Below, piece by piece: positions 1-8,840 of a stretch of DNA of 64,000 nucleotides (the first letter of the stretch is position 1; every line of letters begins with the position of its first letter). The DNA comes from Microvirga mediterraneensis (GTDB taxonomy: Bacteria; Pseudomonadota; Alphaproteobacteria; Rhizobiales; Beijerinckiaceae). The notes below the pieces were generated by a model. The model did not search any database and was not told the origin of the DNA. It saw nothing but the letters and a program-made list of their open reading frames with translations. Location: contig NZ_JACDXJ010000001.1 of NCBI RefSeq assembly GCF_013520865.1, forward strand, positions 4,573,501 to 4,637,500, given 5' to 3'. The position numbers were made by a program, and so were the translations under genes.

Positions 1-949
1 CATAGACCTCGTTGGCGGCCTTGTAGGCTGCTTCCATGATCTCCTGCGAGAACGGACGCAGCTGCGCGCCGTTGCCGATCAGGCTGCGCAGGGCGGCCGG
101 ATTTTTGGCATCGTACTTGGCCTGCGTGTCGACGTTCACATAGCCCGCAGCCGCCTGGACGGCAGCCTGGTAGCTCTTCGGCAGCTCGTTCCACTTCTGC
201 AGGTTGATGTAGAAGTGGATCGCGGGACCACCCTCCCAGAAGCCCGGATAATAGTAATACGGCGCCACCTTGTTGAGGCCGAGCTTCTCGTCGTCGTAGG
301 GTGCGACCCACTCGGCGGCATCGATGGTGCCGCGCTCGAGCGACGGATAGAGATCGCCGCCGGCGATCTGCTGCGGCACGACGCCGAGCTTGCCCATGAT
401 CTGACCGGCGAGGCCGGCGATGCGCATCTTGAGACCCTTCAGGTCCTCGACGGTCTTGATCTCCTTGCGGAACCAGCCGCCCATCTGCACGCCTGTGTTG
501 CCGGCCGGCAGAGCGTAGACATTGTGCTTGGCGTAGAAGTCGTTCAGCAGCGCATTGCCGTTGCCGTGATAGAGCCATGCATTGGTCTGGCGGGAGTTGA
601 GGCCGAAGGGCAGCGTGGTGCCGATGGCGAAGGTCGGGTCCTTGCCCACGTAGTAGTACGAGCAGGTGTGGCCCATCTCGACCGTTCCGCCGCCGATGGC
701 GTCGAGCGCCTGCGGGGCGCCGACGATCTCGCCGGGTGCGAAGGTCTGGATGATGAACTTGCCGTCGGTGGCCTCCGCGACGAGCTTGGCGAAGGTCTCG
801 CCGCCGCCGAACAGGGTGTCGAGGGATTTCGGGAAGGCCGAGGTCAGGCGCCAGCGAACTTCCGGGTTCGACTGGGCGATGGCGGGCTTCGCGACGGCTC
901 CGGCTGCGGCACCAAGGGTGGCAGCCTGGAGGAATGCACGACGTTTCAT
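1..949 (-). CDS. TRAP transporter solute-binding protein (DctP/TakP-like), 3' end cut by window
   Basis: This is the periplasmic solute receptor of a TRAP (secondary) transporter. The N-terminus MKRRAFLQAATLGAAAGA carries a twin-arginine motif and an Ala-rich h-region ending near AIAQ, so Tat export is expected. The mature part has the family features GEIVGAPQALDAI, GNTGVQMGGWFRKEI and DLYPSLERGTIDAAEWV, which resemble the 2-oxoacid-binding TakP group more than classical DctP. The start is the ATG at 949-947, with AAGGG upstream. The frame stays open to base 1, so roughly the last 50 residues are outside the window, as are any DctQ/DctM genes, which normally lie beside it. The substrate is not readable from sequence; a carboxylic acid is the usual ligand. 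Confidence 0.9.
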   Translation of the reverse strand, partial: MKRRAFLQAATLGAAAGAVAKPAIAQSNPEVRWRLTSAFPKSLDTLFGGGETFAKLVAEATDGKFIIQTFAPGEIVGAPQALDAIGGGTVEMGHTCSYYYVGKDPTFAIGTTLPFGLNSRQTNAWLYHGNGNALLNDFYAKHNVYALPAGNTGVQMGGWFRKEIKTVEDLKGLKMRIAGLAGQIMGKLGVVPQQIAGGDLYPSLERGTIDAAEWVAPYDDEKLGLNKVAPYYYYPGFWEGGPAIHFYINLQKWNELPKSYQAAVQAAAGYVNVDTQAKYDAKNPAALRSLIGNGAQLRPFSQEIMEAAYKAANEVY

Positions 950-1161
950 GAGCGTCCCTTTCATTCGTTTCCGTTTCAGGGCGCGCACGGGACAGAAAGT
1001 TTCAACGCGACGCACTCAAACGAATAGTTGAGACGCCCCTATAACGCCCCAACGGAAAGAAGGGAGGCCTTCCGAAGCAGGGACTTCATGCATTCAGTGC
1101 ATGCGTGAGCAGGTCCCAGAGCAAGGCTCGGAACCTGCGGCCGATCGCACCGTGAGGGGCG

Positions 1162-1335
1162 TCAGAAAATCAGCTCGCCCGCACCCCAGGCGATGAGGAT
1201 CAGGATCACGAAGCCCAGGAGGAACAGGCCGAACAGGACCTTGGCGACGGTCTTGGCGCCGGACGCGACGCCCGTGAAGCCCAGGGCACCGGCCACCAGC
1301 GACACCACGAGAAAGATCAGGGCCCATTTCAGCAT
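1162..1335 (-). CDS. Small DUF1328 (YtjA-like) membrane protein
   Basis: A 57-residue protein beginning [20 protein letters not shown] and ending GAGELIF. Two hydrophobic segments (about residues 4-24 and 33-50) are separated by a short Gly/Ala/Lys loop ([11 protein letters not shown]), which is the DUF1328/YtjA signature of small inner-membrane proteins. Family members are common in Proteobacteria and are often stress-associated; the function is unknown. It stands alone between the TRAP receptor and the helicase gene. Confidence 0.85.
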   Translation of the reverse strand: MLKWALIFLVVSLVAGALGFTGVASGAKTVAKVLFGLFLLGFVILILIAWGAGELIF

Positions 1336-1433
1336 ATCCGCACCTCGACTTCATACTGCTCAGCTGAAGACATTAAGCGCTCACGGTCGATCCGGTTCCG
1401 CACAGGCGCCTGGTAGAAAGCCGGCAGTTCCCG

Positions 1434-2525
1434 TCAGACGACGACTGTCACCTTCTCGGCCGCGCGGGTAAGCGCCGTATAGAGCCAGCGGCTGCGATGT
1501 TCGCGGAAGGCATAGGACTCGTCGAAGAGCACGAGGTCGTCCCATTGCGAGCCCTGGGCCTTGTGCACGGTCAGCGCATAACCATAGGTAAATTCGTCGG
1601 ACTCCTTGCGCAGGACGAACGGCACGTCCTCTTCCGTACCCTCGAAGAAGGCCTTGTGCACGGCGACCTCGACGGAGCGGCGGCGGGCATCGTCGTCGGG
1701 CAGCACATCCATGCGGATGAAGTCGTTGCGGATACCGCGCAGGGCCTGGATGCTCCAGGTGCCGCCGTTGAGCAGCCCCTTGGTCTTGTCGTTGCGCAGG
1801 CAGACGAGCTTCTCGCCCGCCGCCGGCATGGGATCGCGATAGCCGTTCAATTCGCGCAGGCGCGTGTTGTAGAGGCGCCGGGTCTTGTTGAGGCCCACCA
1901 GCACCTGATCGGCCGCCATGACGGTGGCGGCATCGATCTCGCGGCGGCGGATGATGCGGCTCTCGCCATAGGTGCCCGGCTCCAGCCGCCCGCCTTCCCG
2001 AACCTGCATCGACAGGTGGATGATGGGGTTGTCCTTGGCCTGCCGGTGGACCTCCGTGAGCATCATGTCGGGCTCGCCCTCGGTGAAGAAGCCGCCGCCC
2101 TTCACCGGCGGCAGCTGCGCCGGGTCGCCGAGCACGAGAACGGGTTGACCGAAGGACAGGAGATCGCGCCCCAGCTCCTCGTCCACCATGGAACATTCGT
2201 CGATGATGATGAGATCCGCCTTGGAAGCCGGGCTCTGGCGGTTGATCACGAATTGCGGACCGTTCTCGTCCGATTCCCGGGAGCGGTAGATCAGCGAATG
2301 GATCGTCGACGCATCGGCGCAGCCCTTGGTGCGCAGCACGAGCGCGGCCTTGCCCGTATAGGCGCCGAACGCCACATCCCCGTCAACGTTCTCGGCGATG
2401 TGCTTGGCGAGCGTCGTCTTGCCCGTGCCGGCATAGCCGAAGAGGCGAAACACCGGACGGTCGCCGCGGCGGAGCCACTCGGCGACGGCTTTCAGGGCGG
2501 CGTCCTGTTGCGGCGACCAGGTCAT
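1434..2525 (-). CDS. Dda/RecD-like SF1 ATP-dependent DNA helicase
   Basis: A 363-residue SF1 helicase or AAA-type ATPase. Near the N-terminus lies the Walker A motif GYAGTGKTT (about residues 29-37), followed by motif Ia-like FGAYTGKAAL, Walker B LIIIDECSMVD, motif III GDPAQLPPV, and the C-terminal motifs GYALTVHKAQGSQWD and LYTALTRAAEKV. This short architecture without an N-terminal RecD extension matches Dda-like or stand-alone RecD-like helicases, which act in DNA repair or replication-fork processing. The ATG at 2525 overlaps the stop of the upstream EamA gene (ATGA), so translation is probably coupled. The much longer open frame extending upstream is not real coding. Confidence 0.9.
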   Translation of the reverse strand: MTWSPQQDAALKAVAEWLRRGDRPVFRLFGYAGTGKTTLAKHIAENVDGDVAFGAYTGKAALVLRTKGCADASTIHSLIYRSRESDENGPQFVINRQSPASKADLIIIDECSMVDEELGRDLLSFGQPVLVLGDPAQLPPVKGGGFFTEGEPDMMLTEVHRQAKDNPIIHLSMQVREGGRLEPGTYGESRIIRRREIDAATVMAADQVLVGLNKTRRLYNTRLRELNGYRDPMPAAGEKLVCLRNDKTKGLLNGGTWSIQALRGIRNDFIRMDVLPDDDARRRSVEVAVHKAFFEGTEEDVPFVLRKESDEFTYGYALTVHKAQGSQWDDLVLFDESYAFREHRSRWLYTALTRAAEKVTVVV

Positions 2526-3388
2526 GCGGATTTCGCCTCGCGATGCAGGGAATAGAGAAGACCCATGATGATGATGCCGCTCCCGAGGAAGACATAGGGA
2601 TCGAGCGCCTCGCCATAGAACTGCCAGCCGACAAAGGCGATCAGCGGGATGCGCATGAAGTCGAGCGGAACGACCATGGTGGCGTCGCCCCGCCGGTAGG
2701 CATTGGTCAGGCAGTAATGCGACAGCAGGCCGCCGACGCTGATGCCGATGAGGCCGAGCGCGTGGGACGGCTGCACCTGGAGCCAGAAGGCCCGGCTCAC
2801 GCCCGCGAGGTTCATGGGCAGCTGCAGCAGGTTCATGAAGAACAGGATCGCGAAGGTGCTCTCCGTCATCGTGAGACGCTTGGTCATGATCGCCACGAGG
2901 GCGAAGCTGAACGCCACGCCGAGCATGAGAAAACTGGCCGGCTGCAAGGTTTCCAGACCGGGGCGCAGGATCACGAGGATGCCCGCGAAACCCAGCACGA
3001 TGGCGACGAGACGGCCTCTCGTCATTTGCTCCTTGAGCAGCGGGATCGCCAGCAGCGCGACCCAGGCCGGCGTGGTGAATTCGAGCGCGAAGACCGTTGC
3101 GAGCGGCAGGAGCGTGAGGCCGAAAGCCCACCCGTCCGTGCCGAGGAAATGAAGGACGTTGCGCGCCAGGTGCAGCGGAAAGCGACGGGGCTTCAGACCG
3201 GGCCGCAGCTCCGGCTTGAGAAGCGCGAGCGCGAGCAGGATCAGGACGCCCGCGGCGTTGCGCACGGCCAGCATCTCGAAGATCGAGAAGGTGGGTGCAA
3301 GCGTGCGTACCGCAATGGCGGTGGCGGAGAAGGAGAGGAGCGCGCCGCTCATCCAGAGGACGACGGCGAGGATGCTGCGATGGGGCAA
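2522..3388 (-). CDS. EamA/DMT-family inner-membrane transporter
   Basis: A polytopic membrane protein of about 288 residues with roughly ten hydrophobic segments in two EamA repeats, typical of the drug/metabolite transporter superfamily (RhaT/RarD/YdcZ type). Visible pieces include SATAIAVRTL, FEMLAVRNAAGVLILL and PLDFMRIPLIAFVGWQFYGE. The start is uncertain: the frame is open upstream without good coding character. I chose the TTG at 3388 (LPHRSILAVVLWMSG), which leaves a full first helix; the ATG of WMSGALL would shorten that helix. Its stop overlaps the helicase start. The substrate is unknown. Confidence 0.75.
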   Translation of the reverse strand: MPHRSILAVVLWMSGALLSFSATAIAVRTLAPTFSIFEMLAVRNAAGVLILLALALLKPELRPGLKPRRFPLHLARNVLHFLGTDGWAFGLTLLPLATVFALEFTTPAWVALLAIPLLKEQMTRGRLVAIVLGFAGILVILRPGLETLQPASFLMLGVAFSFALVAIMTKRLTMTESTFAILFFMNLLQLPMNLAGVSRAFWLQVQPSHALGLIGISVGGLLSHYCLTNAYRRGDATMVVPLDFMRIPLIAFVGWQFYGEALDPYVFLGSGIIIMGLLYSLHREAKSA

Positions 3389-4039
3389 GGCGGTCCAACC
3401 GATGTGAGGCCCTTTTCGCTTAGCCTGCCTCGACGATGGCGTGAAGCCTCCATCGTCATGCGGCCTGCAGCGACCAAGGCGCACACGACGGACGAATGCG
3501 TGTGCCGGTCTCGACGGGAGATCGGCACATGTCCTCACGCTCGAGTCATGACATGTGATTCTCGACACGCACGACGGCATGCGGACCGGTTTTCGACTCC
3601 GTGCGACGATTTTTTCGGACACTTATGCGCGATGTCTCCAACCGACGCAGGAGCCGTTTTCGACCCTCTCCAAGTGAAGAGGTTTTTGACCTCGACGTTG
3701 AACGCTCCCAAACACGCTCGAATACTCTGCGGCGGTTTAACATCTTCTTTACAATTGAGCTAAGTCACTGCGCTAAAAGGATTTTTCATTCCATCATGAC
3801 GGCGCCCGATCATGAAGAGCGATGTCGACGGCGCTGACGAAGTGTCTCTAACTGTCTCATCTTGAACCCGATATTGAGTCTTTGATCTGCAAGAGCAGAG
3901 AGACTTGTCGTCCGAAATATCCACAGAAAAAGTGAGCGTTCTACTGTCTACACTTTTCGATTATCGGAACCGCGTTGGTATAACGACGTTGCCTTGCAAG
4001 CGTGACGGTTGCACGCGAAGGCCCTTGAAGGAGGCGGCA
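3389..4039. other. Intergenic region, 3.4-4.0 kb
   Basis: About 650 bases with no convincing gene. The region separates the leftward EamA/helicase pair from the rightward H1-like gene, so both promoters should lie here. An inverted repeat (GCACACG at 3481-3487 and CGTGTGC at 3499-3505) is visible, and the part beyond 3740 is noticeably more AT-rich, as expected for a promoter zone. I could not single out a confident -35/-10 pair. Confidence 0.4.
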
Positions 4040-4693
4040 ATGCCGACAGATACCAAGAACCCGCTGACGATGCTGTTCACGGGTGACACCGGTGCGACCA
4101 GCACCAAGAAGACCGCTAAGAAGAGCAGCGCGCGCCGCAGCTCGACGAGCACCGCCAAGAAAGCTGGCACGAAGAAGACCGCTGCCAAGAAGACGACCGC
4201 CAAGTCCGCCACCAAGAAGACGGCTGCGAAGTCGACCTCGCGGTCGGCGGCGAAGTCCTCCGCCAAGTCCGGCGCGAAGAAGACCACTGCCAAGAAGGCG
4301 GTCGCCAAGAAGACCACGGCGAAGTCCGCCGCCAAGTCCGCTGCCAAGAAGACCACGGCCCGCTCGTCGGCCAAGTCGGCAGCGAAGAAGACCACCGCCA
4401 AGAAGACGGTCGCCAAGAAGACCACCGCTCGGAAGGCTCCGGCCAAGTCGGCCGCCAAGAAGTCCACGGCCCGTTCGACCTCGGCCCGTTCGACTTCGGC
4501 TCGGAAGACGGCTGCTCGCAGCACCAGCCGCAGCGCGGTGAAGTCGCCTGCGAAGTCCCGCAGCGCCTCCAAGTCCACCACGAAGCGCGCTGCCGCCGCT
4601 TCGAGCCGCACCTCGGCCACGAAGAAGTCGGCCAAGGTCGCGAAGCGGTCTTCGAGCGCTCGCAAGAGCCCGTCGAAGTCGCGCAAGCGCTAA
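4040..4693 (+). CDS. Histone H1-like Lys/Ala/Ser-rich protein
   Basis: A 217-residue, extremely basic low-complexity protein. After a short non-repetitive head (MPTDTKNPLTMLFTGDTGAT) nearly the whole chain consists of AKK/TAKK/KKTTAK-type tandem units, shifting to Arg/Ser-rich units (ARSTS, KSRS) near the C-terminus and ending SKSRKR. This is the composition of eukaryotic H1 tails and of bacterial H1-like DNA-compacting proteins. A strong ribosome-binding site (AAGGAGG, 4028-4034) fixes the ATG at 4040. DNA binding and nucleoid compaction are inferred from composition only. The internal repeats make it prone to length variation. It ends just before a strong terminator. Confidence 0.85.
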   Translation: MPTDTKNPLTMLFTGDTGATSTKKTAKKSSARRSSTSTAKKAGTKKTAAKKTTAKSATKKTAAKSTSRSAAKSSAKSGAKKTTAKKAVAKKTTAKSAAKSAAKKTTARSSAKSAAKKTTAKKTVAKKTTARKAPAKSAAKKSTARSTSARSTSARKTAARSTSRSAVKSPAKSRSASKSTTKRAAAASSRTSATKKSAKVAKRSSSARKSPSKSRKR

Positions 4694-4750
4694 ACATCCA
4701 TGCCGCAAGCGCCGGAATAGGACCTCCTATCGCCCGGCGCCTGCGCATAA

Positions 4751-4780
4751 AAAATCGCCCGGCGAGAGCCGGGCGATTTT
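4751..4780. terminator. Bidirectional Rho-independent terminator
   Basis: Perfect inverted repeat AAAATCGCCCGGC - GAGA - GCCGGGCGATTTT between convergent genes. It has a T-run on both strands, so it can terminate both the H1-like gene and the PRC-barrel gene. Confidence 0.9.
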
Positions 4781-4803
4781 GTTTGACCGGGTCGCAGGTC
4801 GGG

Positions 4804-5214
4804 TTACCGGCCCGTGCTCATCGGGTCGCTGTCGCCCCAATAGGGCGTGGCGTTGTAGTAGCGGTGGACGTGCTCTTCCCATTCGCGATCATACGATGCG
4901 TCATGCCCCTCCGCGCTGCGGCGGGGCGCTCCGCGCAGCTGATCCTCGGAGAGGTTCAGCTCATAGGCATCGAGCTCGGTGTTGTACTTCAGGACGCTCC
5001 AGGGAAGCGTGTAGTATTCCTCGCCGAGCCCCATGAAGCCGCCGAAGCTCATGACCGCATAGGCGACCTTGCCGGACCGCTTCTCGATCATCACCCGCTC
5101 GATGGTTCCGATCTTCTCGCCGTCCGTGCGGCGCACCGGCGTTCCTTCGACCTTGTCGCTGGCGATCAGGCTGTGAGTTTCACGAACGTCGCTGCTCTGT
5201 GCCGTCGTCTGCAT
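4804..5214 (-). CDS. PRC-barrel domain protein
   Basis: A 136-residue soluble protein with one PRC-barrel domain (about residues 12-90). The core reads LIASDKVEGTPVRRTDGEKIG, then VMIEKRSGKVAYAVMSFGG and YYTLPWSVLKYN, followed by an acidic/aromatic tail (YDREWEEHVHRYYN). PRC barrels occur in photosynthetic reaction centre H and in RimM; free-standing copies in soil alphaproteobacteria are usually stress-linked with no known biochemical role. A GTG codon directly precedes the chosen ATG; spacing from GGAAGGGAG favours the ATG at 5214. Confidence 0.85.
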   Translation of the reverse strand: MQTTAQSSDVRETHSLIASDKVEGTPVRRTDGEKIGTIERVMIEKRSGKVAYAVMSFGGFMGLGEEYYTLPWSVLKYNTELDAYELNLSEDQLRGAPRRSAEGHDASYDREWEEHVHRYYNATPYWGDSDPMSTGR

Positions 5215-5724
5215 CACTGCGCTCCCTTCCTGTGTGAGATCCAGGGCACCGGACCCAAAGGCGGACCCGTTTTCCGGGTCAAATCCGATGCTTCATCGTT
5301 CAACCGGCGCATCGTCGATGCGGAAACCGGATCCATCTTTCCGCACGATGCTCCAAGGCAACGCTCGGGTTGAAAAGCAGGTTCCGGTTCGGGTCCGAAA
5401 GTCCAAGCTTTCCAAGACTTTTGGCTTTCACGACTTCCGGGAGATCATCGATCCAGGGGGCGGACTCCCGCTTCTTGATCCGCCGAATGCCATATCCTCG
5501 AAGAGCGCATCGTCGGTGCGGCGCGGCAGGTCCGCTTCCCTTGCAAGCGGGAAAGATATTCCCTTGCAAGCGGGAAAGATATCCCTTTCACTTGCGAGCC
5601 TCCCCTTCCGCATGGTGAACCCGTGTCGTCCCGGCGCCGCGCGGCAAGCGCTGCCGTAGGAACCCCCTTTCCGACCTCACGTTGACCCACGTTCACGGAC
5701 CTTGAGGAATTGAAGGAGATTGCC
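5215..5724. other. Intergenic region with repeats
   Basis: About 500 bases with no gene between divergent genes. It contains the tandem 23-bp repeat at 5538-5582 and, around 5290-5365, alternating short palindromic pieces (CGATGCGGAAACCGGATCC and ATCTTTCCGCACGATGC) like the extragenic repeats of this bacterial group. The SDR promoter should lie in the last 100 bases. Confidence 0.4.
5538..5582. repeat. Two tandem 23-bp repeats with palindromic core
   Basis: The 22-base unit starting CCCTTGCAAGCGGGAAAG occurs at 5538-5559 and again at 5561-5582 with one base between. A degenerate third start (CCCTTTCACTTGCGAG) follows. Each unit has the self-complementary core CTTGCAAG. Two units are far too few for a CRISPR array; an intergenic repeat or regulator-binding iteron is more likely. 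Confidence 0.7.
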
Positions 5725-6885
5725 ATGGCGGTTCGCCAGAAGCCGGTCGAGGGCCAGGTCGTCGTCATCACCGGCGCATCGAGCGGCATCGGACTTGCGA
5801 CGGCCCATCTGTTCGCCGAACGCGGCGCCAAGGGTCTCGTTCTGGTCGCCCGCAACGAGGATGCTCTGCGCAAGATCGCCGATGAGCTCAGCCGCGGAAC
5901 GACGCGCGCCATCGCGGTCGCTGCCGATGTCAGCAAGCGCGAAGACCTGGAGCGGGTGTCGCGCACGGCCATCGAGACTTTCGGGGGCTTCGACACCTGG
6001 GTGAACGATGCCGCGGTGGCCATCTACGGCAATCTCTCCGACATCCCGATGGAGGACCAGCGTCAGCTCTTCGACGTGAACTACTGGGGCGTCGTCAACG
6101 GCTCGATGATCGCGGCTGATCACCTGCGCCGGCGGGGCGGCACCATCATCAATGTCGGCAGCGTTCTGTCCGAGCGGGCCATGATCCTGCAGACCCAGTA
6201 TTCGGCGGCCAAGCATGCGGTGAAGGCCTTCACGGACGGCCTGCGTATGGAGCTTGCGAACCAGGACGCACCGATCTCGGTCACGCTCATCAAGCCTTCG
6301 TCCATCGACACGCCCTATGTCGAACATGCCCGCAACTATCTCGACCGGGAGAATGCCGTTCCACCGCCGGCCTACGACCCGCATCTCGTCGCCAAGGCGA
6401 TCGTGTACGCGGCCGAACACCAGCGTCGCGAGATCACCATCGGCTTCGGCGGCTGGGTCATCGGCGCCATGGGAAAGGTCGCGCCGCACCTCATCGACAA
6501 GGCGATGGAATGGACGGGCTATGCCTCGCAGACCACGGATCATCCCGAACGCCCGGGAATGCGAGACAACCTCTATCGCGCCCGCCAGGACGGCGACATG
6601 TATTCGTCCCTGCCCGGCGAGCCGCGCAAGACCAGCCTGCTCCTCGAAGCGCAGCTCCATCCCTTCACGACAGCCGCCGTGCTGGCCGGAGTCGCGGCCG
6701 GCATCGCAGCCCTGTTCCTGCCGTCCCTGGCGGCAAGCCGTCGTCCGAAGAGGGTCAAGCGGCCGACGCCTCGCTACCAGCCCGCCATGCGCCGCACCGG
6801 CAACGGGCACGACAAGCGCACGTTCGGCCCCGGTCACATCAGCCAGCGCGGCCCCAGCGAAGGCCGCCCGCAACCGAGGCATTGA
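5725..6885 (+). CDS. SDR-family oxidoreductase with C-terminal membrane segment
   Basis: A 386-residue short-chain dehydrogenase. The N-terminal half is a classical Rossmann SDR: TGASSGIG nucleotide motif (about residues 15-22), NDAAVAIYG (an NNAG equivalent), and the active-site YSAAK with the preceding Ser in the NVGSVLSER stretch. It is longer than a typical 250-residue SDR. The extension contains GGWVIGAMGKVAPHLID and a hydrophobic segment near residues 317-335 (VLAGVAAGIAALFLPSL), then an Arg-rich tail, so membrane anchoring is likely. AAGGAG upstream supports the ATG at 5725 over the TTG at 5710. The substrate is unknown. Confidence 0.88.
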   Translation: MAVRQKPVEGQVVVITGASSGIGLATAHLFAERGAKGLVLVARNEDALRKIADELSRGTTRAIAVAADVSKREDLERVSRTAIETFGGFDTWVNDAAVAIYGNLSDIPMEDQRQLFDVNYWGVVNGSMIAADHLRRRGGTIINVGSVLSERAMILQTQYSAAKHAVKAFTDGLRMELANQDAPISVTLIKPSSIDTPYVEHARNYLDRENAVPPPAYDPHLVAKAIVYAAEHQRREITIGFGGWVIGAMGKVAPHLIDKAMEWTGYASQTTDHPERPGMRDNLYRARQDGDMYSSLPGEPRKTSLLLEAQLHPFTTAAVLAGVAAGIAALFLPSLAASRRPKRVKRPTPRYQPAMRRTGNGHDKRTFGPGHISQRGPSEGRPQPRH

Positions 6886-6904
6886 TTGCGGCTCTTCCCA
6901 CGTC

Positions 6905-7004
6905 ATCACCGGCCTCGTGCCGGTGATCTCGATCGGACAAGCGCGGCACACTTCCAATCGGGATGGCCGGGACTGATCCCCGGATCACGTCCGGGGACGG
7001 CCAT
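6905..7004. repeat. Palindromic intergenic element
   Basis: Two hairpins sit side by side between genes. The first is ATCACCGGC - 5 nt - GCCGGTGAT (6905-6927). The second is ATGGCC (6963-6968) pairing with GGCCAT (6999-7004), enclosing CCCCGG...CCGGGG. The layout matches the dispersed palindromic elements familiar from intergenic DNA of Methylobacteriaceae and Bradyrhizobiaceae (family memory, not searched). Confidence 0.65.
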
Positions 7005-7103
7005 GACGCAGCATCCTTCAGGCTCACCTCACCTTCAAAAGAGCGACAACATGGCCGCATCCGGCACGTTCCGAAGTCCGCGCCCGCAGGCTAGCCTTGC
7101 CGC

Positions 7104-8015
7104 ATGATCCCGATTCGCTCTCTCGCCCTCGCGCTCGCTCTTCTCGCCGGCGGCTCCGCCGTCGCCCAGGACAAGGGCACGCTCGACCCGAAGCCGCTGC
7201 CGCCGCTCGCCAATCCCGACGATCCCAAGCTCGCCGCGAAGGAACTCTTCGGGCGACGCACGACGCCGGCCGATCTGCGCTCCCGCTCCATTGGCGGCTA
7301 TGCCCGGGGATGCGTGGCGGGCGCAGCCGCGATCCCGATCGACGGGGACAACTGGCAGGTCATGCGCCTGTCCCGCAACCGCAACTGGGGCCATCCGCAG
7401 ATGATCGGATTCCTGCAGCGGTTCGCGACCCGTCTCCCCGGCATCAACGGCTGGCCGGGCCTTCTCGTCGGCGACATCTCGCAGCCGCGCGGCGGCCCGA
7501 TGATCACGGGCCATGCCTCGCACCAGATCGGCCTCGATGCGGATATCTGGCTGACCCCCATGCCGAACCGACGCCTCTCGCGGGCCGAGCGGGAGGAGAT
7601 GTCGGCCACCAACATGGTGCGCGACGACCTGCTCGACATCGATCCCGCCAAGTGGACCCCGCAGCATACCGCGCTCATCCGCGCGGCGGCCCAGGAGCGC
7701 AGCGTCGCCCGTGTCTTCGTGAACCCGGCGATCAAGCGGGCCCTCTGCCGCGAAGCCGGCGCCGAGCGCTCCTGGCTGACGAAGGTGCGGCCGATCTGGG
7801 GCCACAACTACCATTTCCATATCCGCCTCGCCTGCCCGGCCGGCGATGCGGGCTGCGCCGACCAGGACCCGCCGCCGGGCGGCGACGGCTGCGGCGCGGA
7901 GCTCAATGCGTGGTTCACGCCGCAGATGCTGCATCCGAAGCCCGGCAAGCCCCGCCCGCCTCTGACCCTGGCGCAATTGCCCAACGAGTGCCGCGGCGTT
8001 CTCGAGGCGCCGTGA
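7104..8015 (+). CDS. mepA: Penicillin-insensitive murein endopeptidase MepA
   Basis: A 303-residue secreted peptidase of the LAS family (M74) that cleaves D-Ala-mDAP cross-links in peptidoglycan. Residues 1-21 form a signal peptide (IRSLALALALLAGGSAVAQ). The zinc site is visible as GHASHQIGLDADIW (His and Asp ligands) and WGHNYHFHIRLACP (His ligands). Conserved cysteines, including RGC, CRE, RLACP, GC and ECRG, suggest periplasmic disulfides. The length is near the E. coli enzyme (about 274) with a short insertion. The protein is periplasmic and acts in wall remodelling. A terminator follows immediately. Confidence 0.93.
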   Translation: MIPIRSLALALALLAGGSAVAQDKGTLDPKPLPPLANPDDPKLAAKELFGRRTTPADLRSRSIGGYARGCVAGAAAIPIDGDNWQVMRLSRNRNWGHPQMIGFLQRFATRLPGINGWPGLLVGDISQPRGGPMITGHASHQIGLDADIWLTPMPNRRLSRAEREEMSATNMVRDDLLDIDPAKWTPQHTALIRAAAQERSVARVFVNPAIKRALCREAGAERSWLTKVRPIWGHNYHFHIRLACPAGDAGCADQDPPPGGDGCGAELNAWFTPQMLHPKPGKPRPPLTLAQLPNECRGVLEAP

Positions 8016-8031
8016 CGAGCGCTTAAACGAG

Positions 8032-8068
8032 AAACGGCCTGCATCCGGATGGATGCAGGCCGTTTTTT
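8032..8068. terminator. Rho-independent terminator after mepA
   Basis: AAACGGCCTGCATCC pairs with GGATGCAGGCCGTTT across a very short loop, and a six-T run follows on the plus strand. It lies between the convergent mepA and msrA genes and may serve both. Confidence 0.9.
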
Positions 8069-8092
8069 CAAGCCTTCGGCAAGAGGCTGGAT

Positions 8093-8752
8093 TTATTCGG
8101 CCGCGACCCCGACGCCGATCTGGCACGACACGCCCGTGCCACCGAGGCCGCAATAGCCGTTCGGGTTCTTGGCCAGGTATTGCTGATGGTAATCCTCGGC
8201 GAAGTAGAACGGCCCCGCTTCGAGGATCTCGGTCGTGATGGGTCCGTAGCCCTTCGCCGCGAGCGCCTCGCCATAGGCCGCCCTGGAGGCCTCCGCGGCC
8301 CTTCGCTGGGCCTCGTCGAACACGTAGATCCCTGAGCGGTACTGGGTGCCCGCATCGTTGCCCTGGCGCATGCCCTGCGTCGGATCATGGTTCTCCCAGA
8401 AGGTCTTCAGCAGGGTGTCGTAGGAGATCGCCTTCGGATCGTAGACCACCAGCACGACCTCGTTGTGCCCGGTCAGGCCGGAGCAGACCTCCTCGTAGGT
8501 CGGGTTCGGCGTGAGGCCGGCGGCATAGCCCGCGGCGGTGATCCAGATGCCGTCGCCCAGCTGCCAGAACTTGCGCTCCGCGCCCCAGAAGCAGCCGAGG
8601 CCGAACACGGCCTTCTCCATCCCCTCGGGATAGGGCGGCTGGAGGGGGCGGTGATTGATGAAGTGCGTTTCAGCCGTCGGGATCGGGCTGGGGCGGCCGG
8701 GCAGAGCCTCGGCGGCATTGGGCAGGTCGAGTCGTTTGCGGAAGCTGAACAT
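8093..8752 (-). CDS. msrA: Peptide-methionine (S)-S-oxide reductase MsrA
   Basis: A 219-residue enzyme that reduces methionine-S-sulfoxide in proteins. The catalytic motif [11 protein letters not shown] is at about residue 52 with the nucleophilic Cys. It is followed by [46 protein letters not shown] and GTQYRSGIY, all diagnostic. The C-terminal part contains [17 protein letters not shown] with resolving-Cys candidates. An N-terminal extension ([19 protein letters not shown]) is typical of the longer alphaproteobacterial forms. The ATG at 8752 was preferred over one 27 bases upstream because it begins this conserved extension and has GAGGG at proper spacing. Confidence 0.94.
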   Translation of the reverse strand: MFSFRKRLDLPNAAEALPGRPSPIPTAETHFINHRPLQPPYPEGMEKAVFGLGCFWGAERKFWQLGDGIWITAAGYAAGLTPNPTYEEVCSGLTGHNEVVLVVYDPKAISYDTLLKTFWENHDPTQGMRQGNDAGTQYRSGIYVFDEAQRRAAEASRAAYGEALAAKGYGPITTEILEAGPFYFAEDYHQQYLAKNPNGYCGLGGTGVSCQIGVGVAAE

Positions 8753-8840
8753 GGAGGTCCCTCGCGTGACCTCGTCCATGTAAGCATTCCCGGGCCTCTG
8801 CGGGAGAGCCCCGACGTCACCTTCCCGTGAAAGAAGGGGT

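Noticed and set aside
1434..3398. 654-residue helicase start far upstream
   Set aside because: The extra N-terminal half overlaps the EamA gene in another frame and lacks coding character; the ATG at 2525 with a four-base overlap is the natural start.
2543..3763. 406-residue plus-strand frame opposite the EamA gene
   Set aside because: Extremely charged (Glu/Arg/Gln) translation typical of the antisense of a membrane protein.
5538..5582. Possible mini-CRISPR
   Set aside because: Only two units with a one-base gap, no spacers and no cas genes.
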